A stretch of 5,164 nt of DNA, from assembly GCA_002339355.1 (NCBI GenBank), contig DDKQ01000028.1:1-5164 (forward strand), in the 5' to 3' direction. A program made the position numbers and the translations under genes. Source of the DNA: Candidatus Subteraquimicrobium carltonvillense (GTDB taxonomy: Bacteria; Actinomycetota; Aquicultoria; Subteraquimicrobiales; Subteraquimicrobiaceae). The notes beneath the pieces are model-generated. The model made no database searches, was not told the origin of the DNA, and saw only the letters and a program-made list of their open reading frames with translations. Position 1 is the stretch's first letter. Each line of letters opens with the position of its first letter. Positions 1-5,019 of this stretch are shown one piece after another.

Positions 1-191
1 TACGGCAGATGAAGCTCCTTTTGCCAAACAGTTCTTAAGCAAAGGAATGTTTTAAATTCTAAGCACAAAGCACCAAATTCTAAACAATATTAAATGACCA
101 AACATGTCCTGAGCAAAGTCGAAGGAATCCAAAGGTTCAAAACGAAATGAAATAGGGTTTAGGATTTCAAAAATTTGGATTTTGAATTTGT
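1..191. repeat. Dispersed intergenic repeat, copy A, with imperfect inverted arms
   Basis: This non-coding, AT-rich stretch fills the region before deoC. Positions 1-141 match 5020-5164 in the same orientation. The part at 61-141 matches 5084-5164 at 79 of 81 positions; the first 60 bases are looser and differ by small indels. Within copy A, an arm at about 54-95 is imperfectly complementary to an arm at about 147-189 (for example AAATTCTAAAC against GTTTAGGATTT), so the unit could fold into a long imperfect hairpin around a centre of about 50 bases. The centre holds TCCTGAGCAAAGTCGAAGGA (107-126). No protein is encoded. The pattern is that of a MITE-like or REP-like intergenic repeat. No family is assigned. 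The left end may lie outside the window. Confidence 0.85.
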
Positions 192-203
192 ACAATGATT
201 GCT

Positions 204-209
204 AGGGGG
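204..209 (+). promoter_or_regulatory. Ribosome binding site of deoC
   Basis: AGGGGG lies five bases before the ATG at 215. An in-frame TAG at 203-205 overlaps it, so the coding frame cannot begin further upstream and the ATG is fixed as the start. Confidence 0.8.
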
Positions 210-214
210 CGCGG

Positions 215-934
215 ATGACCATCACTAAAGGAGAGTTGGCCAAAAGCATCGACTATACCCTCTTACGACCAGATGCAACTCTTAAGGATATAAGGAGATT
301 ATGCAGGGAAGCGAGGGCATATAATTTTGCAGCGGTATTTATCAATCCCTTTTACGTTAGTTTAGCCGCTGAACTCCTTAAGGGTTCCCCCGTAAAGGTA
401 GGCACCGTGGTGAGTTTCCCCTTGGGGGTAAGCACCCCAATCACCAAGCGTTTTGAGGCTGAGAATGCGATTGAACGGGGGGCTCGAGAGATCGATATGG
501 TGATGAACATCGGAGCCCTAAAAGCTGGAGATTTGGAAATCGTCCACCGTGATATCCATGCCGTTGTGGATGTAGTACGGCAAAAGGAAATCGAGGAAAG
601 TGCAGGTACCATTCTAGTTAAGGTGATCATAGAAGCTTGTTATCTCACCGATGTGGAGAAGCGCATTGCTTGCAGACTCATCGAGGAGGCGGGAGCGGAT
701 TTTGTTAAAACCTCAACGGGGTTTGGTCCGGGAGGTGCTACCATTGAGGATGTAATGCTCTTGCGGGAGTCAGTAAGTCCTGAAATAGGCATTAAAGCCT
801 CCGGGGGCATAAAGACATACGAACAGGTCATGATGATGCTAGATGCTGGTGCGTCCCGAATTGGAACAAGTGCTGGAGTCCAGATTATGGAAGAATTCCT
901 CCAAAAGCTAGGGGTCAAGGGTCAAAAGTCATGA
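215..934 (+). CDS. deoC: Deoxyribose-phosphate aldolase (DERA, EC 4.1.2.4)
   Basis: DeoC is a cytoplasmic class I aldolase that splits 2-deoxyribose 5-phosphate into glyceraldehyde 3-phosphate and acetaldehyde, the last step of deoxynucleoside catabolism. The 239-residue protein shows the family's TIM-barrel motifs in order: IDYTLLRPDAT (12-22, usually IDHTLLKP), VFINP (41-45, often VCVNP), VVSFPLG (65-71), the acidic EIDMV with Asp94, VKTSTGF with the presumed Schiff-base Lys165, IKASGGIK with Lys194, and GTSAGVQI (217-224). Asp94, Lys165 and Lys194 correspond to the catalytic triad of E. coli DeoC (Asp102, Lys167, Lys201), so it should be active. It is somewhat longer than the usual 215-225 residues, with a loop near 123-132 and a short tail from about residue 234. 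The tail is encoded by heptamer repeats. It is first in the four-gene series, 61 bases before recO. Assignment is firm; its co-regulation with recO is inferred. Confidence 0.96.
   Translation: MTITKGELAKSIDYTLLRPDATLKDIRRLCREARAYNFAAVFINPFYVSLAAELLKGSPVKVGTVVSFPLGVSTPITKRFEAENAIERGAREIDMVMNIGALKAGDLEIVHRDIHAVVDVVRQKEIEESAGTILVKVIIEACYLTDVEKRIACRLIEEAGADFVKTSTGFGPGGATIEDVMLLRESVSPEIGIKASGGIKTYEQVMMMLDAGASRIGTSAGVQIMEEFLQKLGVKGQKS
913..933 (+). repeat. Heptamer array at the deoC 3' end
   Basis: Three consecutive seven-base units, GGTCAAG, GGTCAAA and AGTCATG, cover the last codons of deoC and reach into the TGA stop (932-934). They encode the tail after the conserved end of DeoC. The units resemble the AGTCGAA heptamers at the end of recO. 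The array is short and imperfect, so it is less certain than the one in recO. Confidence 0.55.
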
Positions 935-935
935 T

Positions 936-970
936 AGCTCGAAGCCTCAGAGCTACTGAGCTCCCGAGCT
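936..970 (+). repeat. Intergenic hairpin and GAGCT octamer repeat between deoC and recO
   Basis: AGCTCG (936-941) pairs with CGAGCT (965-970), and inside it CTCAG (946-950) pairs with CTGAG (956-960) around a five-base loop, with a 4x4 internal loop between the stems. The same stretch reads as three eight-base units beginning GAGCT at 950, 958 and 966. No T-run follows, so this is not a standard intrinsic terminator; it could be an mRNA processing or stability hairpin or simply a repeat. Function unknown. Confidence 0.55.
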
Positions 971-983
971 GAAGTGGAGTTGC

Positions 984-989
984 GAGGGG
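984..989 (+). promoter_or_regulatory. Ribosome binding site supporting the GTG start of recO
   Basis: GAGGGG lies six bases before the GTG at 996. There is no in-frame ATG nearby, and the translation from this GTG begins with the typical RecO N-terminus (SLYKTQGIVLK), so this site decides the start. Confidence 0.75.
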
Positions 990-995
990 TTTTTA

Positions 996-1832
996 GTGTC
1001 CTTATATAAGACCCAAGGTATTGTACTGAAATCCATAAAACTCGGCGAAGCCGATAAGATAATCACAATCTACACCAATTCTCGAGGCAAAATAAGTGCA
1101 GTGGCAAAGGGCATTCGAAGAATGACTAGTAAGTTTGGCAGTAGACTTGAACCTTTCACTCACGTAGATCTATTGGTATATCAGGGAAGGAATTTGGATA
1201 CCGTCGCTCAAGCGGAGATCATCTCCTCTTTCAAGGATATCCGAGATGATTTAGAGAAGGTGGAATATGGTCTGGCCATGCTCGACCTGGTTGACAAAAT
1301 TACTCCCGATGGAGAGAAAGATAGTCAGCTTTTTGAGTTTCTCCTCACCGTTTTGGGGACTCTCGCGAAAATTAAAGCGAACTTTCGACTCCTCCTCATC
1401 ACCTTCGATATTCAACTCATGTCCATCTCAGGGTTTCATCCCAGTCTCTTTAATTGTGTGGTTTGCTGGAGACACTTAAGTGCATCAAGCTCGAGGGCTA
1501 AATTTAGTTGCGAATTAGGCGGTATAATATGCATGAGATGCAACCACACCGTGCCTGCCGGTAGGGAGGCTGATGTAAATACCATTCCAATTTCCTCTCG
1601 ATCCATCGATATGCTCAATCGATTGCTTTTCATGGATATCGAGGAGATATCGGGGATTGAAATCGACCAAAAGGTGGAGGAGGAACTCTTTAAATTGACT
1701 CAGGGTTATGTGAATTATCACTTGCAAGTGAGGCTTAAAAGTCGAGAGTACCTCTCTAAAATAAGTCGAAAGTCGAAAGCCGAAAGCCGAAAGCGAAAAA
1801 ATGAAAAGCTCGGCACCAAATTCCATTTTTAA
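996..1832 (+). CDS. recO: DNA repair and recombination mediator protein RecO
   Basis: RecO works with RecR (and RecF) to load RecA on SSB-coated single-stranded DNA and to anneal strands during gap repair. The N-terminus (YKTQGIVLKSIKLGEADKII, 4-23) and residues to about 80 form the OB-fold that binds DNA. The rest is the alpha-helical C-terminal domain. A zinc-finger-like Cys set is present: C154-x2-C157, C172, and C179-x2-C182, with GG at 175-176 before the second pair, as in zinc-containing RecO proteins. The family usually ends soon after the LKSREYL motif (248-253 here); at 278 residues this protein has an extra basic tail from about residue 257, encoded by tandem heptamers. It lies 61 bases after deoC and 12 bases before glyQ, matching the recO-glyQ-glyS order of Firmicutes. 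RecO sequences diverge strongly, but the N-terminal, zinc-site and context evidence agree. Confidence 0.95.
   Translation: MSLYKTQGIVLKSIKLGEADKIITIYTNSRGKISAVAKGIRRMTSKFGSRLEPFTHVDLLVYQGRNLDTVAQAEIISSFKDIRDDLEKVEYGLAMLDLVDKITPDGEKDSQLFEFLLTVLGTLAKIKANFRLLLITFDIQLMSISGFHPSLFNCVVCWRHLSASSSRAKFSCELGGIICMRCNHTVPAGREADVNTIPISSRSIDMLNRLLFMDIEEISGIEIDQKVEEELFKLTQGYVNYHLQVRLKSREYLSKISRKSKAESRKRKNEKLGTKFHF
1764..1798 (+). repeat. Tandem heptamer array inside the 3' end of recO
   Basis: Two perfect AGTCGAA units (1764-1777) are followed directly by two perfect AGCCGAA units (1778-1791) and a partial unit, AGCGAAA. The array begins exactly at codon 257 and encodes the Ser/Arg/Lys-rich tail beyond the conserved RecO domain. 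Seven is not a multiple of three, so a gain or loss of one unit would shift the frame of the tail. Confidence 0.9.
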
Positions 1833-1834
1833 CT

Positions 1835-1839
1835 GGAGG
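1835..1839 (+). promoter_or_regulatory. Ribosome binding site supporting the GTG start of glyQ
   Basis: GGAGG lies five bases before the GTG at 1845. recO and glyQ are in the same reading frame, and the recO TAA (1830-1832) bars any earlier start. Translation from the GTG gives the expected GlyQ N-terminus, NFQEIIFTLQSYW. Confidence 0.85.
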
Positions 1840-1844
1840 GCAAG

Positions 1845-2747
1845 GTGAATTTCCAGGAGATAATCTTCACTTTGCAATCATACTGGGCGGATTATGGTTG
1901 TGTGGTTGCTCAACCTCACGATGTGGAGGTCGGAGCGGGGACCTTTAATCCCGCTACTTTCTTGAGGTGTTTGGGACCTGAACCCTGGAAAGTGGCTTAT
2001 GTGGAACCTTCGCGTCGACCCACGGATGGAAGATATGGGGAAAATCCCAATAGACTCCAATTTTATTATCAGTTTCAAGTCATCTTAAAACCATCACCCC
2101 ATGATGTCCAGGATGTTTATCTGGCTAGCCTTGAAAAACTGGGCATCGATTCCAAGAAGCACGATGTTCGATTCGTCGAGGATGATTGGGAGTCCCCAAC
2201 TTTGGGTGCTTGGGGTCTTGGCTGGGAAGTATGGCTCGATGGGATGGAAATTACTCAATTCACATACTTTCAACAGGTCGGCGGGTTAGATTTGAAACCC
2301 ATTTCTGCGGAGCTAACTTACGGGATAGAACGAATTGCCATGTTCCTTCAGGGGAAGGGGAGTATTTTCGATTTGGAGTGGATAGATGGCATAACATATG
2401 GAGAAATCCATCATCATGGAGAGGTCGAATGGTCTAAATATAATTTTGAACTCGCCAACGTGAACATGCTTTTTGATCTGTTCGGTAAGTTTGAAAAGGA
2501 ATCAAAGACTGTTTTGAAAAAGGGTTTGATTCTCCCCGCCTATGATTATGTTCTTAAATGCTCTCATGTCTTTAACCTCCTTGATGCCAGGGGGGTGCTC
2601 AGCCATCAGGAGCGAACTCGCTACATCACTCGGGTCCGCGATTTGGCCAAGAGTGTCGCCGAGGCATATATCGCCTATAGGAAGAAACTTGGCTTCCCCC
2701 TATTAAAAAGTAAGGGAGCTATAAGCCATCAGCAATTAAAACACTAG
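1845..2747 (+). CDS. glyQ: Glycyl-tRNA synthetase alpha subunit (EC 6.1.1.14)
   Basis: This is the catalytic subunit of the bacterial alpha2beta2 glycyl-tRNA synthetase. It activates glycine with ATP and, with the beta subunit, charges tRNA-Gly in the cytoplasm. The class II core is nearly canonical over 300 residues: LQSYWADYGCVVAQP (10-24), DVEVGAGTFNPATFLR (26-41), motif 2 around YVEPSRRPTDGRYGENPNR (52-70) and FYYQFQVILKPSP (73-85), TLGAWGLGWEVWLDGMEITQ (119-138), FTYFQQVGG (139-147), and motif 3 TYGIERIAM with Arg163. The GEIHHHGEVEWSKYNFE segment (186-202) departs mildly from the common pattern. The conserved protein ends near GFPLL (283-287); the last 13 residues look non-conserved, and the TAG stop lies inside a CTAGTCG repeat unit. 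It is 12 bases after recO and 48 before glyS, so the subunits should be co-expressed. Confidence 0.98.
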   Translation: MNFQEIIFTLQSYWADYGCVVAQPHDVEVGAGTFNPATFLRCLGPEPWKVAYVEPSRRPTDGRYGENPNRLQFYYQFQVILKPSPHDVQDVYLASLEKLGIDSKKHDVRFVEDDWESPTLGAWGLGWEVWLDGMEITQFTYFQQVGGLDLKPISAELTYGIERIAMFLQGKGSIFDLEWIDGITYGEIHHHGEVEWSKYNFELANVNMLFDLFGKFEKESKTVLKKGLILPAYDYVLKCSHVFNLLDARGVLSHQERTRYITRVRDLAKSVAEAYIAYRKKLGFPLLKSKGAISHQQLKH

Positions 2748-2771
2748 TCGCTAGTCGAAATTCTCTAGTCG
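2744..2771 (+). repeat. CTAGTCG heptamer array over the glyQ stop codon
   Basis: CTAGTCG occurs at 2744-2750, 2751-2757 and 2765-2771. The spacings are exactly 7 and 14, so the middle unit (AAATTCT, 2758-2764) looks like a decayed copy in register. The glyQ stop TAG (2745-2747) is part of the first unit, and an in-frame TAG in the last unit (2766-2768) closes the frame upstream of glyS. The array fills much of the 48-base glyQ-glyS spacer. Confidence 0.75.
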
Positions 2772-2783
2772 GTATTTAATGTA

Positions 2784-2790
2784 GAGGGAG
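2784..2790 (+). promoter_or_regulatory. Ribosome binding site of glyS
   Basis: GAGGGAG lies five bases before the ATG at 2796. The in-frame TAG at 2766-2768 leaves no room for a longer N-terminus with a better start. Confidence 0.8.
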
Positions 2791-2795
2791 CAAAG

Positions 2796-4886
2796 ATGGG
2801 TAAGGATTTGTTGCTGGAGATAGGAACGGAGGAGATGCCCGCTTCTGCAGTTAACTTAGGCATCGAGCAATTGAGGGAAAATGCTTCAAGGATGCTCGAA
2901 GCCAAAAGGCTCTCCTTTTTAAGTTTAGATGCCATGGGGACGCCCCGCCGACTCGTCTTGCTTGTTACAGGTCTTTCCGAGGTGCAAAGCGAGATTGTGC
3001 ATGAAGTCAGGGGTCCGGCTAGGAAGGTCGCTTACACCAGTGATGGTGAACCCACGGCAGCGGCCATAGGATTCGCCAGTGCACAAAAGGTCAAGGTAAC
3101 AGATCTCGTAGTGAAGTCTACTCCTCAGGGGGATTATGTATTCGCCATCAAAAAGGAAAAGGGTCTGCCCACATCTCAACTGCTTCCTAAGCTCCTTCCC
3201 CAGGTCATATTATCACTATCTTTTCCTAAGTCCATGTGTTGGGGAAAGGGGGAGATTCGATTTGTCAGACCCATAAGGTGGTTATTGGCTCTTTATGGAA
3301 ATGAAGTTGTCGATTTCTCCCTTGATAATTTAAGAGCAAACAATCTTACCTGGGGACACAGATTTTTGGCGAAAAATCCATTGAAGGTTAAAAATCCTCG
3401 AGATTATTTCGGTATTTTGGAGGAAAAGGGCAAGGTCGTCGTGGATCATCGGAAAAGGGAGAGGATCATCAGGGATCAGATCGAGCAAGCCGCTAAGGAA
3501 ATTGGTGGAAGGGCATTGATTGATCCTCAGACCTTTGCCGAGGTTGTAAACCTAGTTGAATTTCCCCATACGATCTTCGGCACTTTCCCTTCAGAGTACG
3601 TTTCTTTACCTCATGATGTCCTAGCCACCGTCATGGAGTCACATCAGAGATATTTTCCCGTTGAGGACGAAGGGGGCAATCTTTTGCCCCACTTTATCGT
3701 AGTTCATAATGGTGATCCAAAGCACGATGACATCATCAGAAAAGGTCACGAAATGGTACTCATCGCTCGACTGGCTGATGCCAAATTCTTTTACGAGGAA
3801 GATCAGAAAGAGCCACTTGCCGCCCGAATAGAGAAACTTGAAGGTATAATCTTCCAGGAGAAATTGGGTACGCTGCATGATAAGGCGAAGCGCGTTCAAA
3901 ATCTGGTTATGGAGATTGGACGGACTCTCAAGGTCGACGAGGGTACTATAAAGGAGGCTGAAAGGGTGGCTTATTTGAGTAAAGCGGATTTGCTCACCGA
4001 GATGGTTGGAGAATTTTCAGACCTCCAGGGGATTATGGGCAGGGAGTATGCTCGCCTTTCAGGAGAGCCCGAGAGCGTAGCTGTGGGGATCTTTGAACAT
4101 TATCTCCCTCGTTTTGCCTCCGATATCCTTCCTTCAACGCCCGTGGGAAAAATCGTGAGCATCGCAGATAAATTGGATACCATTGTTGGCTACTTTTCGG
4201 TGGGACTTCTTCCCACAGGCTCTGAGGATCCTTATTCCCTCCGCCGACAAGGACAGGGGATAATCAGCATAATTCTTAAGAATCGATTTCCCTTCTCCCT
4301 CTCGAAGATGATCCATCTTTCCCTCGATCTTTATCATAAGGCGGGCTTCAAAAATCGCCCTTTCGAAGAGGTTAAAATGGAGCTTAAGGACTTTTTCATG
4401 GGGAGGTTCAAAAGTGAGTTGCTATCCGAAGATTTCAACTATGATATCATCAATGCAGTCCTCGGTGAAAAACCCGACAATTTGACGGATTTGAGGGATA
4501 GAGTCGTGTCCATAGCCAAGTATAAAGAGAGTCCCATCCTGGACGACTTAATTGTGGCCTTTACGAGGTGCAAGAACCTTTCCAATCCTAATCTAGGGAT
4601 TAGGACAAAAGAACAACTCTTTTCAGAGGAGGAGGAAAGGGAGCTCTATCAAAGATTGATTGAAGTCGAGAAAATCATCGATGAATGTTTAAAGAGAGCC
4701 GATTACGATCGAGCCGTAGAGGCTTTAGCGGGGCTTAGACCCTATGTTGACCGCTTTTTTGATGAAGTGTTGGTGATGACCGAGGACAAAAGGATTCGCC
4801 ATAATCGAGTTTCTCTTCTCAATAGGTGCGTGGAGCTCTTCTTGAAAATAGCTGATTTTTCCCAACTGGTTATACCCGGAAATTAA
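2796..4886 (+). CDS. glyS: Glycyl-tRNA synthetase beta subunit (EC 6.1.1.14)
   Basis: GlyS is the tRNA-binding partner of GlyQ in the alpha2beta2 enzyme. At 696 residues it has the usual full length. It opens with LLLEIGTEEMPA (5-16), followed by TPRRLVLLVTGL (49-60), RGPARKVAY (72-80), AAAIGFA (88-94), MCWGKGEIRFVRPIRW (147-162) and GHRFL (187-191). The central part has ESHQRYFPV (281-289), RLADAKFFYEEDQ (325-337) and the HD-like helical region with KLGTLHDKAKRV (356-367), KADLLTEMVGEF (396-407), LQGIMGREYA (410-419) and ADKLDT...PTGSEDPYSLRRQ (457-485). The C-terminal anticodon-binding domain covers about 590-690, with MTEDKRIRHNRVSLLNRCVE (661-680) and IADFSQL (685-691). Position 148 is Cys (codon TGT at 3237-3239) where I expect Arg in the MRWG motif. 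It is the last gene of the series; no heptamer array lies at its 3' end. Confidence 0.98.
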   Translation: MGKDLLLEIGTEEMPASAVNLGIEQLRENASRMLEAKRLSFLSLDAMGTPRRLVLLVTGLSEVQSEIVHEVRGPARKVAYTSDGEPTAAAIGFASAQKVKVTDLVVKSTPQGDYVFAIKKEKGLPTSQLLPKLLPQVILSLSFPKSMCWGKGEIRFVRPIRWLLALYGNEVVDFSLDNLRANNLTWGHRFLAKNPLKVKNPRDYFGILEEKGKVVVDHRKRERIIRDQIEQAAKEIGGRALIDPQTFAEVVNLVEFPHTIFGTFPSEYVSLPHDVLATVMESHQRYFPVEDEGGNLLPHFIVVHNGDPKHDDIIRKGHEMVLIARLADAKFFYEEDQKEPLAARIEKLEGIIFQEKLGTLHDKAKRVQNLVMEIGRTLKVDEGTIKEAERVAYLSKADLLTEMVGEFSDLQGIMGREYARLSGEPESVAVGIFEHYLPRFASDILPSTPVGKIVSIADKLDTIVGYFSVGLLPTGSEDPYSLRRQGQGIISIILKNRFPFSLSKMIHLSLDLYHKAGFKNRPFEEVKMELKDFFMGRFKSELLSEDFNYDIINAVLGEKPDNLTDLRDRVVSIAKYKESPILDDLIVAFTRCKNLSNPNLGIRTKEQLFSEEEERELYQRLIEVEKIIDECLKRADYDRAVEALAGLRPYVDRFFDEVLVMTEDKRIRHNRVSLLNRCVELFLKIADFSQLVIPGN

Positions 4887-5019
4887 ACTGGGGACACCGA
4901 GTGTAGAAGGAACTCATCATTTTATAATAAAATTAATGTACATGGGGTTAGCCCACCCCCTTCAGAAGAATATTCAGTGCCTACACTTATAATAAAGTAT
5001 AGGCTAGACATAAATCGCC
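4887..5019. other. Non-coding spacer after glyS with weak hairpins
   Basis: No convincing gene, tRNA or intrinsic terminator is visible in these 133 AT-rich bases. GGGGACAC followed by CGA and GTGT (4890-4904) forms a short ACAC/GTGT hairpin. GGGGT (4944-4948) can pair with ACCCC (4955-4959). The ten-mer TTATAATAAA occurs twice, at 4922-4931 and 4987-4996; each includes a TATAAT, but no good -35 box lies at the right distance. None of the stems is followed by a T-run. The stretch leads directly into repeat copy B. Confidence 0.6.
4979..5004. repeat. Inverted repeat before dispersed repeat copy B
   Basis: GCCTACACTT (4979-4988) and AAGTATAGGC (4995-5004) are inverted copies with one mismatch (C against A), around the six-base loop ATAATA. 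No T-run follows on either strand, so a terminator role is not supported. It lies 15 bases before copy B and shares the hexamer GCCTAC with its edge (5017-5022), so it may belong to a larger repeat unit. Confidence 0.6.

Noticed and set aside
168..196. Promoter for deoC with TACAAT at 191-196
   Set aside because: TTGGAT and TTGAAT upstream are only 10 and 3 bases away, and nothing like a -35 box lies 16-18 bases upstream. The sequence belongs to the repeat arm.
1..214. T-box riboswitch controlling glycyl-tRNA synthetase
   Set aside because: No T-box antiterminator sequence (TGGNACCGCG-like), specifier hairpin or terminator is visible before deoC. The recO-glyQ gap is only 12 bases, so no leader RNA fits there.
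1515..1877. A minus-strand 120-residue open frame across the recO end and glyQ start
   Set aside because: It is antisense to two well-supported genes, has no recognisable domain or ribosome binding site, and overlaps the heptamer array, which keeps several frames open.
4923..4993. Promoters at the two TATAAT sequences (4923-4928, 4988-4993)
   Set aside because: No acceptable -35 box lies at 16-18 bases from either, and no gene follows within the window. AT-rich repeat context explains them.
4944..5004. Intrinsic terminator after glyS
   Set aside because: The GGGGT/ACCCC stem and the 4979-5004 inverted repeat lack a following T-run on either strand.
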